A program made the position numbers and the translations under genes. A stretch of 64,000 nucleotides of DNA from positions 2,790,001 to 2,854,000 of the forward strand of contig CBDHFR010000004.1 of the NCBI GenBank assembly GCA_965262665.1. The letters run 5' to 3'. Below, piece after piece: positions 34,675 to 44,643 of this stretch; positions within the stretch are counted from its first letter, which is position 1; every line of letters begins with the position of its first letter. The notes under the pieces were generated by a model, which was not told the origin of the DNA, did no database searches, and saw only the letters and a program-made list of their open reading frames with translations. Source of the DNA: CBDBND01 sp965262665. Its GTDB lineage: Bacteria; Pseudomonadota; Alphaproteobacteria; Rhodospirillales; Rhodospirillaceae.

Positions 34675-35799
34675 TCAATATACACGTATCTTTTGTGTTG
34701 TCATTAAGAATGCTTCCGTGCGGGCTACAGCATTGGCCCGAATGCTGCCGTAAAAAAGGTCAAAATCGTGCATGTGCAGATTTTCACCTTCCAGCACCAT
34801 CAACTGAAAAGCGTCGTTCGAAGGTATTTCGGTCAGCAATACGCCATTCTGGCACGCAGCACCTGGTCCTTGGATAAGCGCCGGTAGCGGGTCCGTGGAC
34901 GCTACACCCGGAAGAGCGCCATGGCCGGCCACATCGTCAAACCACCCGTCCTCGTCCGATGCGCTCACGGGATTCCAGCACGCCAAATTTTGGCCCTCTG
35001 ACGTTTCATATTGAGACCGGAAGCGAGCCTGGGTGCGTTCAATCATAGATTCAGCATTTCCGTTCATGCCGAAGGTATTCCAAGAAATGACACATCCCGT
35101 GTCTGTTGCGGCGGTACAGCGAGAGATATTTTTCAATCCACGACCAAATGTACCTTCTGGCACACCGATGCCGACCACATAGGCAGCGATCATTGCCTCT
35201 GCCAATGGCGTGCCGTCGATCTCTTCTTCCAGCAGCCGTACGGCATGAAGTGTGCCCTGGCTGTGACTGACAATGATAAAAGGCCGGCCATCATTCCAGT
35301 TTTCAACGTACTGGTGCCATGCTCGCACCACGTCACCATAGGCAAAGTCGTAGGCTTTTAAACCGCTGTCGGGCGCCCCCATGGCCGAGATCGTCGCTTG
35401 CCGGTAGCGCGGCGCATAAATCTTGCAGCATCCGTTGAATGCGCTGGCCTGGCGGGCAATGACACTGATGTCGGTCCAGGTGTTGACGTCCGCCATAGCA
35501 ATGTTCTGGTTCCAGTTCTCGCCGCCGCGGTAGGTGGTGGGATGAATGTAAAAGACATCGGCCGATGCATCTGCCTGAGCTTCGGGTATGGCCGCATTGG
35601 CCGGCGCGACATCGGCGGCATCCTGCCGGTCTGGTAGGGCCGCCCAGGCGGAGTCTTGCGTGTAGTCGGGTGCGGGTGGGCGCGCAAAAGCATCGAACGG
35701 TTTATTCGGCACACCCCCAAACTGGGCCACCGCCGCAGTCGATCCCAAGCTCAGCACCACAACGGCACTAATGATCGTGATCTTGCCCGTGCACCACAT
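34675..35799 (-). CDS. Exported DUF3089-family alpha/beta hydrolase
   Basis: 374 residues from the ATG at 35799 (GGGAG upstream); the open frame extends to 35991 but that part lacks family features. The Sec signal peptide (KITIISAVVVLSLGSTAAVA) ends near residue 24. The hydrolase core carries the nucleophile motif FIIVSHSQGTLHAVRL (Ser in SHSQG), preceded by ADVFYIHPTTYRGG, and ends with HMHDFDLFYGSIRANAV containing a likely catalytic His. This family is lipase/esterase-like with unknown substrates. It is divergent from the serine hydrolase gene at 35887, whose start overlaps the leader region. Confidence 0.85.
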   Translation of the reverse strand: MWCTGKITIISAVVVLSLGSTAAVAQFGGVPNKPFDAFARPPAPDYTQDSAWAALPDRQDAADVAPANAAIPEAQADASADVFYIHPTTYRGGENWNQNIAMADVNTWTDISVIARQASAFNGCCKIYAPRYRQATISAMGAPDSGLKAYDFAYGDVVRAWHQYVENWNDGRPFIIVSHSQGTLHAVRLLEEEIDGTPLAEAMIAAYVVGIGVPEGTFGRGLKNISRCTAATDTGCVISWNTFGMNGNAESMIERTQARFRSQYETSEGQNLACWNPVSASDEDGWFDDVAGHGALPGVASTDPLPALIQGPGAACQNGVLLTEIPSNDAFQLMVLEGENLHMHDFDLFYGSIRANAVARTEAFLMTTQKIRVY

Positions 35800-35886
35800 A
35801 TGCCGCTCCCTTGTTTGACTTGATGCCCAAACCTTATCCGGCAATGGTAGGGAATCGCCACAGCTTTCACCAAGAGAGAGGACAGA

Positions 35887-37089
35887 ATGCATCTTACCCG
35901 ATCCATCGGTGTTGCGTTCGTCGCCCTGTTGGTTGTCGCGCTGGGCTACGCAATCAATGATCGTGTGTTTTGGATACGGTGGTTTTCCCAACCCCCGGGC
36001 GACACGGTTCTGACCGCATGGGACTGGTATGAGCCGGTTGATCGCATCGGTGACGGACCCAGTACGCCGTTACCCTCTTCTGAAAATGGCGCGACAACAC
36101 TTTCTCAAATCGCGCTCGATGAAGCGACCGCCTATGCTCAATCTTTTGATAGCATTGCCTTTCTGGTCGCACACAACGGTGTTCTTCAGTTGGAACAGTA
36201 TGGTGAGGGTTATGATCGCTCGACCGTGATCGACTCTCAATCCATGCACAAAGGGTTCTTGGGGGTGGTGACTTCGCTGGCGTTGGACAAAGGGTTTATT
36301 CCATCCCTCGATACGCCTGCTGCGGACTATATTCCTGCGTGGGCCGAAGACGGGCGCACCGCTATCACCATTCAACACCTATTGGAAATGACCAGCGGCT
36401 TGGCTCAAGCGGAGTTTTCTCCCAGTCCTTTTTCTCCTGGGCAGCAGTTGTTTTTCGGCACCGACCTGGACGGTCCGGTGGCAACCATGCCGTTGGCATT
36501 CGAACCGGGCACCGAATTTGACTTCAATCATGTCAACAGCCAGGCGCTCCACGCCGTGCTGACCGGTGCGACGGGCATGCGCTATGCGGACTTCGTTCGC
36601 GAATACTTATGGGATCCTCTCGGCAGTGGTTTCGCTCAAGTGCGTTTGGATCATGACAATGGTACGGCCCGAATATTTTGCTGCATCCAGCTTCGACCCA
36701 TGGACTGGGTACGTCTCGGTCTCATGCTCGCCAGCGACGGGCGCGTCGGCGACGCCCAAGTGCTATCACCTGAATGGGTTGAGCGGCTCATGACCGGCGC
36801 AGCGCTTAATCCGAACTTCGGTTTTCATGTCTGGCTGGGGTCACCCTATTCGGGTACGCGCCTCATCAGTGAGCCGAGCAATCGTCGTTCACCTGTGTCC
36901 GCGCCATTTGAAGCCGATGATGTCATGTTTGTGGAGGGCCGGGGCGGGCAGCGGCTCTATGTGGTGCCCTCTACTGGGTTGGTCGCCTACCGGGCAGGGC
37001 GCATCGATTTTGCCTGGGACGACGCAAAAATCGTCAACATACTGCTCTCGGGATTAAAGACTGACGTTGACTCCGCAGCAATGCAGTAA
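35887..37089 (+). CDS. Beta-lactamase-fold serine hydrolase A
   Basis: 400 residues. An N-terminal hydrophobic anchor (GVAFVALLVVALGYAI, residues 8-23) places it in the membrane or periplasm. The penicillin-binding-protein/class C fold shows SxxK as SMHK (in IDSQSMHKGFLGVV, about residues 118-121) and the second motif as FNHVNSQ where the usual YxN Tyr is replaced. A GRGGQR segment near the end may replace KTG. These are esterases or amidases rather than true beta-lactamases. The gene is paralogous to 39374-40585 (same SQSMHK). The start ATG at 35887 follows GAGAGGACAGA. Confidence 0.88.
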   Translation: MHLTRSIGVAFVALLVVALGYAINDRVFWIRWFSQPPGDTVLTAWDWYEPVDRIGDGPSTPLPSSENGATTLSQIALDEATAYAQSFDSIAFLVAHNGVLQLEQYGEGYDRSTVIDSQSMHKGFLGVVTSLALDKGFIPSLDTPAADYIPAWAEDGRTAITIQHLLEMTSGLAQAEFSPSPFSPGQQLFFGTDLDGPVATMPLAFEPGTEFDFNHVNSQALHAVLTGATGMRYADFVREYLWDPLGSGFAQVRLDHDNGTARIFCCIQLRPMDWVRLGLMLASDGRVGDAQVLSPEWVERLMTGAALNPNFGFHVWLGSPYSGTRLISEPSNRRSPVSAPFEADDVMFVEGRGGQRLYVVPSTGLVAYRAGRIDFAWDDAKIVNILLSGLKTDVDSAAMQ

Positions 37090-37103
37090 AGGGGAGACCG
37101 AAA

Positions 37104-37780
37104 ATGGATATCTACGTTGACTTTCAAAATGTTCTCGCCTTTTTCCATGTGCTGTTGTTCGGCTACTGGCTCGGGGCAGACCTCGGCGTGTACTACTGTG
37201 ATTCTCAGCTCGTCCGAGACGATCTCGACCTCGATGAACGCCTCCGGGTGCGCAAGATCCGCCTCAAGCTCGACATGGTGCCACGCACGTGCCTGATCCT
37301 GATCCTGGCCTTTGGGTTCACCCTGGCCCTTCAGTATTCCTCCCCCATCACAGACGGCTGGCTGGCGTTGGTCTGGGTGGTCAGTTTGGCGTGGCTCTAT
37401 GTGGTGTGGCAGATCCATTTCAAGACCGGCACACCGGAAGGAGACCGGCTGGCGCAATGGGACATTGGGTGGCGTTACGTGGTCACTGCGTCCCTCATCC
37501 TGTTCGGCCTGTACTGTATCATCAACGGCGGACCCATTTCCGACAACTGGCTGTCCTTTAAACTCGTATTGTTCGGCGTGATCATTCTGAACGGTGTCTG
37601 GATCAGGAAAATCGCTGTCCGCTGGCAACCCATCTTTGACATGGTTCGGGCCGGGGGGAGGAACGGGTCGAGGGCGAAGCCCTGATGAAGGTCAACCGCA
37701 AAAGCGCCGGACGGGCTAACATGACCATATGGACACTGGTCATGCTCATGGCCTTCTTCGGCCAAACCAAGCTGTTTTGA
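37104..37780 (+). CDS. Membrane protein with apparent frameshift near the C-terminus
   Basis: A four- to five-helix membrane protein: helices near residues 10-28 (VLAFFHVLLFGYWLGADLGV), 62-78, 85-103, 125-140 and 148-165. As read, it ends at 37685 after an out-of-family RNGSRAKP. If the G6 run at 37653-37658 were G7, the frame would continue through GEERVEGEALMKVNRKSAGR to a further hydrophobic segment (MTIWTLVMLMAFFGQTKLF) and stop at 37780. That is more natural, so a sequencing slip or real mutation is likely. It follows hydrolase A by 14 bases. Function unknown. Confidence 0.6.
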
Positions 37781-37925
37781 AGCCGAATTGGTATCTTAAA
37801 ACCGTCCTTGTGTCCTAGCCCCCTAAAACTGGACCAGAAGTTGATAGACTTTTGGACCGGGGATTGAACGCGACAGATGTTGCGCAAGACTTGAACTAAA
37901 AAACGCCTATAAGGATTTTGATATT

Positions 37926-38699
37926 ATGGTTGATCATGCTCGCGACTACGGCTCGAAGGGACGTTTTGGCGTTGCAGTGCCGCAAGCCAACCCGACGGTG
38001 GAACCGGAAGTGCGGTTGTTGCTCCCGCCTGAAACGTCACTGTTGAGTTGCCGTCTTACCAGCACCCAGGCCGAACCCAAAGATCGCTGGCGGGAATTCT
38101 TCACCGGCCTCGAACAAACTCTCACCATGTACGATACATTGAAGTTGGATGTTTGCGGCTTTGCGTGCACGGCTTCGACCTATCTGGTCGGACGGGAGGC
38201 GGAAGAAGCCGAACTCAAACGCTTGTCCGATCTCAAGGGATACCCAATAATCTCGGCAGGACTGGCCATCGAGCAGGCATTGCACCACATCGGTGTCGAA
38301 AAGTTTGCCATCGGTGCGCCCTATCCCCAGTGGTCAGTGGAGATGTGCCGGGATTACTGGGCCGGCCGCGGCTTCGACGTCGTCAACACCACGCGCATTG
38401 TCACAGCGTCTGACGACACCCGTTCGATTTTCGAATTATCGGCGTACGACGCATTAGAAACGCTCGGTGTTATCGATTTTTCTAGCGCCGACGCCATTCT
38501 TTTAACCGGTACCGGCATGCCAAGTTTTGCTGCGGTGATTGCCTTGATGGAACAAACCGGCAAGCCGGTGGTGTCGTCCACCCTCTGTCTCACCTGGGCG
38601 ATGCGCTTGGCGGTGGGCCTGCCCGACGACGGTGATCCCGGTGACGCGCCTAGGCATCCTTTGCTCAATGGCTGGCAGAGCAAAATCGGCGCACTTTAG
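37926..38699 (+). CDS. Maleate isomerase / arylmalonate decarboxylase-like (Asp/Glu racemase superfamily)
   Basis: 257 residues. The two catalytic cysteines of the superfamily are in place: C81 in VCGFACTAST and C221 in VSSTLCLTWAM. The N-terminus FGVAVPQANPTVEPEVRLLL matches maleate isomerase, which binds dicarboxylates there, and LLTGTGMPS at 192-200 is the substrate loop. It likely isomerises or decarboxylates a small dicarboxylic acid. It begins 145 bases after the frameshifted membrane protein and precedes a truncated MFS gene on the other strand. Confidence 0.85.
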   Translation: MVDHARDYGSKGRFGVAVPQANPTVEPEVRLLLPPETSLLSCRLTSTQAEPKDRWREFFTGLEQTLTMYDTLKLDVCGFACTASTYLVGREAEEAELKRLSDLKGYPIISAGLAIEQALHHIGVEKFAIGAPYPQWSVEMCRDYWAGRGFDVVNTTRIVTASDDTRSIFELSAYDALETLGVIDFSSADAILLTGTGMPSFAAVIALMEQTGKPVVSSTLCLTWAMRLAVGLPDDGDPGDAPRHPLLNGWQSKIGAL

Positions 38700-38700
38700 T

Positions 38701-39222
38701 TCACTCGGCCGGGGTGTTGGTTGTTTTCTTGCCACGCAAACGCACCAAGTACACCAGACCCAACATCGGCACCATCGAAACAATGCTGTAGAGGATCGGC
38801 GCGTAAATACTAATCTGACCGAACAGCGTGCCCGAGTAAATCGGTCCCAAACCACGCCCGAGACTACCCACGGACTGATACAATCCCATGACGATGCCCC
38901 GTTCCGTATCCTGACATTCCTGCGATACCAGACTGGAAATACTGGGGTTCACGATGCTCAGGCCGATGGGTAAAAAGACCATCGCAAACACCAGCTGTGG
39001 AATGCCGTTGGATGTCGCCACCAGGGCCAAGCCAATGGCGTAAACAAAACAGCCGGTGGTGATGAGATTGATTTCGCCAAACCGTTTGGTCAACGGGCCG
39101 ATGGCCTTGAGCTGCATGATCACCATGATCACGCCGGCGAAAGAGAGTAGGAGTCCAACTTCACGCGGGCCTAAACCCAATTTGTCATTGGCGAACAACG
39201 GAAAGGTTGTTGTGTAGACACC
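38701..39222 (-). pseudogene. MFS transporter, C-terminal half only
   Basis: About 170 residues holding helices 7-12 of a TetA-like major facilitator (PLFANDKLGLGPREVGLLLS, FGEINLITTGCFVYAIGLAL, MVFLPIGLSIVNPSISSLVS, GIVMGLYQSVGSLGRGLGPI). Homology continues upstream of the first Met to about 39222 (TTTFPLFAND) and then stops, with no start codon. The N-terminal six helices are absent. It is not one of the three related MFS carriers further right. Confidence 0.75.
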
Positions 39223-39373
39223 CTAGGCGGATACGGCTGCTTAAGAGCGTGTCCAGCTAACTGTGACCAAACCGCGGACATGAATTGTGTGGTGTCTGAA
39301 ACCCCTAGTTCGGGTCTGTACAAGTGAGAATGAGGAAACGAACCAGTACCCCTGCGCGAAGAAAGGATTCCCC

Positions 39374-40585
39374 ATGAAGGTATTTAAAATCTTCGGTTGG
39401 TTCGTGTTGATCCTGTTTGTTGTCGTGAATGTTATTTATTGGCAGGACCCTTGGCTGTGGCGCCGCTATGTCATGCTATTCGATCCGACACCCTCAGAAG
39501 GGCTGGAACCGTTTGACGTGGCTGACGGGGACGGTAGTTACGTCATTCCTGTTGCGATGCCCGAAAATCGTACCGTCACTCAAGCGGCGTTGGATGAAGC
39601 GGTCGCCTATGTCAAGGACTTCAATTCGTACGCCGTGATCGTCGTACACAGGGGCGCAATCCAATTGGAATTGTACGCCGACGGACGCGATGCCAACGAC
39701 CTGACGGAATCCCAATCCATGCACAAAACTCTGATGGGTCTGTTCATCGGCATCGCCATCGAAGACGGGTACATCTTATCGGTCGACGATCCGGTCAGCA
39801 CCTACATCAGAGAATGGCGCGGCGATCCGCGTGGGGACATCACGATTAAAAACGTGCTGCAGATGTCGTCGGGGCTGGGGCGCTATCCCTTCGGCCTCAA
39901 TCCGTTTAATGGAAATATGGACTGGCTGTATTCCGGTCATTCCACTGAAGCGTTGCTTAACGCACCCGACGCGGATTGGGCACAGAGTGAAAAATACGAA
40001 TACAATGACCTCAATGCGGAATTGCTGGGTCTGATCGTCGAACAGGCAACAGGCAAGCGCTACGCCGACTACTTGGAAGAAAAGCTGTGGCAGCCCATGG
40101 GCGGGACGCGGGCACAGGTCTGGCTCGACCGGCCCGGTGGTGCAGCGCATACGTCCTGCTGTCTGGCAACACCGGCCATGGACTGGGCCCGTTTCGGTAT
40201 GATGCTGTTGGGTAAGGGTGAAGTGAACGGCAACCGCGTTGTCTCTGAAGCCTGGATCAATGAGATGACAACCCGGTCACCCAACGCAAATCACTATGGC
40301 TATCAGACCTGGCTGGGTTTCGACGATCCACCGTTTCCTCCCGGCTCCGGCAGCACCCGGCCCATTGCCTCCGAACCGTATCTTGCCCGCGATACTTTTT
40401 TGACATGGGGTCGCGGACAGCAGCATGTTTGGGTGTCGCCGGCCATCGATCTGGTGGTCGTGCGCATGGGTCCAGCTCTCGGCCGCAACCCCATCAAAGC
40501 GGGCTTTGATGTTCCAAAAATTCCCAACCTTATCGTCCGCGGAATTGAAGCGAAAGCGGTCGAATTGGCCGCAGTAGAAGAGTAG
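39374..40585 (+). CDS. Beta-lactamase-fold serine hydrolase B
   Basis: 403 residues from the ATG at 39374 (AAGGA upstream); the open frame begins at 39287. A membrane anchor (IFGWFVLILFVVVNVIYW) is at residues 5-22. SxxK is present as SMHK in TESQSMHKTLMGLF, and YxN as YNDLN in KYEYNDLNAELL. WARFGMMLLGKGEVNG and a terminal GRGQQHVWVSP follow. It is clearly paralogous to 35887-37089 but keeps the Tyr of YxN. It is probably a periplasmic esterase or amidase. It heads a plus-strand run with the aldo/keto reductase, SMP-30-like and DUF1838 genes. Confidence 0.88.
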   Translation: MKVFKIFGWFVLILFVVVNVIYWQDPWLWRRYVMLFDPTPSEGLEPFDVADGDGSYVIPVAMPENRTVTQAALDEAVAYVKDFNSYAVIVVHRGAIQLELYADGRDANDLTESQSMHKTLMGLFIGIAIEDGYILSVDDPVSTYIREWRGDPRGDITIKNVLQMSSGLGRYPFGLNPFNGNMDWLYSGHSTEALLNAPDADWAQSEKYEYNDLNAELLGLIVEQATGKRYADYLEEKLWQPMGGTRAQVWLDRPGGAAHTSCCLATPAMDWARFGMMLLGKGEVNGNRVVSEAWINEMTTRSPNANHYGYQTWLGFDDPPFPPGSGSTRPIASEPYLARDTFLTWGRGQQHVWVSPAIDLVVVRMGPALGRNPIKAGFDVPKIPNLIVRGIEAKAVELAAVEE

Positions 40586-40598
40586 GGCTCCCTCTTTC

Positions 40599-41612
40599 AT
40601 GAAATATAGCGAGCTCGGCCATACGGGGTTGTCCGTCTCACGCATCGTGCTGGGTAGTATGAGTTTCGGGTCCACGAGCTGGCGTGACTGGATACTCGAT
40701 GAAAACAATTCGCAACCTCTCCTCAAGCAATCGCTCGATGCCGGAATCAATTTTTTCGATACGGCAAACGTCTATTCCGAAGGCGTGAGCGAAGAAATCG
40801 TTGGGCGCTTTGTAAAAGAAAATGCTAAACGTGACGAGGTGGTGATTTCCACTAAAATGTTTTACCCGTCACGGGAATCTCCCAACCTGCTCGGTCTGAC
40901 TCGGAAAAACATTCTCAGTTCCATTGACGGCTCGTTAAAGCGTCTCGGCACTGATTACGTTGATCTCTACCAAATTCATCGTTGGGATGATCTCAATCCC
41001 ACCGAAGAGGCAATGGAAGCGCTGCACGACGTGGTGAAGTCGGGCAAGGCACGTTTTGTCGGCGCATCAAACATGCGCTGTTGGCATTTAGCCAAAGCAC
41101 AGTTGGTGGCACAAGCACAAGGGTGGGATGGTTTTGTCACCATGCAGAATCACTACAACCTGCTTCATCGGGAGGACGAGCGTGATCTCATTCCCTTCTG
41201 CTTCGAACAAGGCATCGGATTGATTCCGTGGAGTCCGCTCGCTCGGGGGCGAATTGCCCGCGCCGGACAGAAAAATAAGGGCACCGTTCGCGGCGGCGAC
41301 GACGTCAAGATACAGGGAATGCTCTACGGTGAAGCCGATGACCCCATTCTTGATGATGTGGCCGCACTGGCTCAGGTAAAAGGTGTTCCTCCGGCCCAGT
41401 TGGGTCTGGCCTGGCTCTTGCACAAAAACGTGACTCCCATCATTGGGGCCACCAAGCCATGCCACATTGAAGATGCTGTTGCCGCCGTTGATCTCGACCT
41501 GTCCGAGGCAGACCTGGCTCGTCTGGAACGATCCTATACGTCGCGCCCTCTGGCAGAACTGCCCTGGAACATGAAGGACAACAAGGATCCCCGGCTCAAA
41601 CAAAAAGCTTGA
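40599..41612 (+). CDS. Aldo/keto reductase
   Basis: 337 residues, a TIM-barrel NAD(P)H oxidoreductase. The catalytic tetrad is visible: D54 and Y59 in NFFDTANVYSEG, K86 in ISTKMF and H127 in YQIHRWD. The cofactor end shows PIIGATKPCHIEDAVAAVD, a phosphate-binding loop. It reduces or oxidises a carbonyl/alcohol; AKR11/12-like members act on sugars and aldehydes, so the exact substrate is open. It starts 13 bases after hydrolase B and is likely cotranscribed. Confidence 0.92.
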   Translation: MKYSELGHTGLSVSRIVLGSMSFGSTSWRDWILDENNSQPLLKQSLDAGINFFDTANVYSEGVSEEIVGRFVKENAKRDEVVISTKMFYPSRESPNLLGLTRKNILSSIDGSLKRLGTDYVDLYQIHRWDDLNPTEEAMEALHDVVKSGKARFVGASNMRCWHLAKAQLVAQAQGWDGFVTMQNHYNLLHREDERDLIPFCFEQGIGLIPWSPLARGRIARAGQKNKGTVRGGDDVKIQGMLYGEADDPILDDVAALAQVKGVPPAQLGLAWLLHKNVTPIIGATKPCHIEDAVAAVDLDLSEADLARLERSYTSRPLAELPWNMKDNKDPRLKQKA

Positions 41613-41717
41613 GCGAGACTGCAACCAACCCTTGGTCAGTGTCAGACGGGCGGGTGCGTCTGTTCGCCGCGGATGCTTTGCTGCGGTAAAACACCATTTC
41701 ATGACTTAGGGGACTTT

Positions 41718-42641
41718 ATGGCGCAGGAAAACACTATGCAGCCGTTCGAAAAAGGCGACGTCATCGTTGCCTGTACGGTGCTCAACAATCCCGATGACGA
41801 TCACGCCGGCGATGGACGTCTGTTGCAATACGACGCCGACCTCAATGAAAAAGGCGTGTTGTGGATCAAAGAGACCACACATCTCATCAACGGTTTAAAG
41901 TTCGGACCTGACGGTACCCTATGGGCCTTTGATCAGCACATTCACATGGTGCTCAACATCGATCCGAAGACTTGCGCTGTTAGTGTGGTCGAAGGTTTGG
42001 CGCCACGCTCGCTTTCCAACGTCAATTGGATGGCCGACGGTTCGATGATCTTTGGCGAGCACCTTAAAGGCGAAAAGGATCTGCCTGGGACCCGTGCCAA
42101 AGCGATTAATGACACCGGATCTATCGGCGAAGGGAAAATCTTCAAGTACGACCCCGACGGCAAACTGGAGGCTGAGTGGCAGCCCGATGTGCACGGCGGC
42201 ATTGCTGGTTTTCTCGGCGTCACCAGCGCCATCCTCCTCCCCGACGACCGCACGCTTTTGTATGTCACCGAGACCTCCAACGAAGTGAAGCGTTTCGACC
42301 TGGTCGACGGCAAGCAGCTTGAGCCGTTGAAAACCTATCCCGAAGGGCGGGAAGGGTTTGTGTTCTTCCTCGCCTACATGCCCGACGGACGCTTAATGTT
42401 GAGCCGCGGCGCCAAGATCGAGTTTCTCGATTCTCAAACCGGCGATGTTCTCCACACCGTGCCTCAGGAAGGGTTCGGCTGGGCTGTGATCGGCGGCGCC
42501 CTCGACAACGAGCACATTTACTCGGGCAACTTCTTCACCGGTGAAGTGGCCAAATTCAAAGTTGGTGATGGAGAGAAAGTTGCTAGCGTCGCCTTGAACA
42601 TCGAGCGGGCTATGGCCGGCGTTATCCAATATCCCGGTTGA
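41718..42641 (+). CDS. SMP-30/gluconolactonase-like beta-propeller A
   Basis: 307 residues from the ATG at 41718 (AGGGG upstream). Repeating blade motifs (FGPDGTLWAFDQHIHMVLNI, WMADGSMIFGEH, FKYDPDGKLEAEW, YVTETSNEVKRFDLVDGKQL) define a six-bladed propeller of the SMP-30 / strictosidine-synthase-like type, often a calcium-dependent lactonase. No signal peptide is present. It is 40-50% identical by eye to the next gene, a tandem duplication. It could open a lactone made by a neighbouring oxidoreductase. Confidence 0.8.
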   Translation: MAQENTMQPFEKGDVIVACTVLNNPDDDHAGDGRLLQYDADLNEKGVLWIKETTHLINGLKFGPDGTLWAFDQHIHMVLNIDPKTCAVSVVEGLAPRSLSNVNWMADGSMIFGEHLKGEKDLPGTRAKAINDTGSIGEGKIFKYDPDGKLEAEWQPDVHGGIAGFLGVTSAILLPDDRTLLYVTETSNEVKRFDLVDGKQLEPLKTYPEGREGFVFFLAYMPDGRLMLSRGAKIEFLDSQTGDVLHTVPQEGFGWAVIGGALDNEHIYSGNFFTGEVAKFKVGDGEKVASVALNIERAMAGVIQYPG

Positions 42642-42685
42642 ACTATAGCGGTTCAGCCAAATTAAAACTTAACTCAGAGGACGCT

Positions 42686-43657
42686 ATGCCAGACGATCTC
42701 GCCATTAAGACCGCAGTGAATCCAGATGTGGGTTCGGAGTCTCTACAGCCGTTTACGTCTAGAGATATCTTTCTCGGCGCCACCCTGCTTAATAACCCAG
42801 ACGACGATCACGCCGGTGACGGCCGTATCTTTCAGTTCGATCAGGACTTCAACCAGAAAGCCGTTCTGCACACACCGGACACCACTCACTTGGTCAAGGG
42901 CTTGATGTTTGGATCGGACGGTGTGCTCTGGGCCTTCGATACCTCAGAACACATGATCCGGCAGGTGGGGAATGACGGCAAACGGCTGCCCAATACCGAC
43001 TACCCCAAGCGGCCCTGGTCCAGCGGATTCTTTGATAAGGCCGGCAATCTCTATTTGCACGAGCACATCACCGGCACCATGGCCGATTTGCCCGAAAAGT
43101 ATCGTCACATGCAGAAGACATTGCCGGGGGAAAGCGACAAGATCGGTGACGGCAATGTCTATAAATTTACTCCCGACGGCACGCTACTTGACACTTTCGA
43201 GACGGAGACTTCCACCAGCTTCGCCGGTTACTTGGGGGTGACCAGTTGTGCCTTGCATCCCAGCGAGCAGTACATCACCTACACCACCGAAACCTCTAAG
43301 CGCATCATGCGCTACGACATCGTCAACCATAAGCAAATGGATGACCTCTATACGCTGCCCGAAGACCAAAGGGAGTTCATCTTCTGTCTCAGTTATTGCG
43401 CCGATGGATTGTTGCTGGTGACCCGCGGCGCCAAGTTCGAGGTGATCGATGAAAAGGGTGGCGTGGTCCGTACGTATCCTCTCGACGGTCCGGGTTGGGC
43501 GACCATCAAGGAAAGCGCCGATACCCGACATGTTCTTGTGTCATCGTTTTTCAACGGCACGCTGTTGAAGATCGATAAAGAAACTGGTGAAACGGTCGGC
43601 TCCACGCAAGTTGATGTGGAGCGGTCCCTGGCCGGTGTTGCGGAATACGCTGGATAG
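42686..43657 (+). CDS. SMP-30/gluconolactonase-like beta-propeller B
   Basis: 323 residues from the ATG at 42686 (GAGG 7 bases upstream). It shares with the preceding gene LLNNPDDDHAGDGRIFQFDQ, then DGVLWAFDTSEHMIR, TETSKRIMRYDIVNHKQMDD and RGAKFEVID; both lack a signal peptide. A longer variable stretch at residues 100-140 (HEHITGTMADLPEKYRHMQK) distinguishes it. It lies 44 bases after its paralogue and 14 bases before the DUF1838 gene, so one transcript is likely. Confidence 0.8.
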   Translation: MPDDLAIKTAVNPDVGSESLQPFTSRDIFLGATLLNNPDDDHAGDGRIFQFDQDFNQKAVLHTPDTTHLVKGLMFGSDGVLWAFDTSEHMIRQVGNDGKRLPNTDYPKRPWSSGFFDKAGNLYLHEHITGTMADLPEKYRHMQKTLPGESDKIGDGNVYKFTPDGTLLDTFETETSTSFAGYLGVTSCALHPSEQYITYTTETSKRIMRYDIVNHKQMDDLYTLPEDQREFIFCLSYCADGLLLVTRGAKFEVIDEKGGVVRTYPLDGPGWATIKESADTRHVLVSSFFNGTLLKIDKETGETVGSTQVDVERSLAGVAEYAG

Positions 43658-43671
43658 AGGGATGTGAGTGC

Positions 43672-44561
43672 ATGTCTTTATCTGTTTCACGAAGAACCAT
43701 GACTTTCGGGGCTGCCGGGCTTGGAGGCTACGCGACAGGTCTGATGGCGGCGCGGTCCCCGTCCAATGAGGGTGGCGGGTTGATCTCGTCTGCCAGAGCC
43801 GCTGGCCATGAACTCGACCTTGATAGCGAAGAGGGCCTGTTTCACGCGTTCATCCGCACCGCCGGCAGTGCCGGGAATGAAGTGGTCATGGCGTGGCACG
43901 AAATCTACCGCTACGGCATCATCGGCAAGGAGATCACGCCACTGCACACGTCTCGAGGTGTGCTCATCGTCGAACACGCCAACAATGGTGATGGTTCGCT
44001 CACCATGACCCGGCGCGAAGTGGCCTTTCACTGCGACATCGAAACCGGCAAGGTCATCGACAAACTGAAAAACCCGTACACCGGTGCCACCAACGACGTG
44101 GAACATTTGAAATCTGGTCCGGTGACTACGGTCCACACTGCTCATTCCATGGCGCAAAACGGCCAGGAATTGCCTATTGAGCACAAGGTAGGTCCGGCGC
44201 GCGTGGTCGGCGACGACGTGTTCATCAATCACGACCTGTCGGCCAAGTTCCCCGGACCCAATGGCCGGCTGTTGGTGTTTTATGACTACGTGAAATACCA
44301 CGCCAGGCTGAGTCACCTGGCCAATCCAGAGATGGTCAACGTACCTGCCGCCTATGCCATTCAGGATTATATCGACTGGCGGGCCTGGCAGGAGATGGCT
44401 GATCGCGACGGTCTCATGCCGGCCGCGGTGTCGGACAGAAGGTCGCCGGATTCGACGACATGCCCGACGACATGCCCGACGACACCCTCGCCGCCATTGA
44501 GGAGCGGGAACCTAAGTTCCTCTCCGATTGGCAGTCCTGGGAAGGCAATACGCAGATTTAG
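43672..44561 (+). CDS. Tat-exported DUF1838-family protein with C-terminal frameshift
   Basis: A twin-arginine signal (VSRRTMTFGAAGLGGYATGL, residues 5-24) is followed by a DUF1838 body: EGLFHAFIRTAGSAGNEVVM, AWHEIYRYGIIG and DVEHLKSGPVTTVHTAHSMA. As read, the frame turns into low-complexity Pro/Thr/Ser after residue ~252 and stops at 44589. Shifting frame near 44420-44432 gives VGQKVAGFDDMPDDMPDDTL, AAIEEREPKFLSDWQSWEG and a stop at 44561, the expected ending. The shift is either a real one-base loss or an assembly error. A 12-bp tandem duplication (GACGACATGCCC) lies just after it. Function of the family is unknown. Confidence 0.7.
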
Positions 44562-44643
44562 TCGTGCACGGCACGTTGATCTGAACTAGACGCGCAATAA
44601 TTTGTGCTAGGGTTCGTCCAACGATGAAGGGAGGACCCTCACC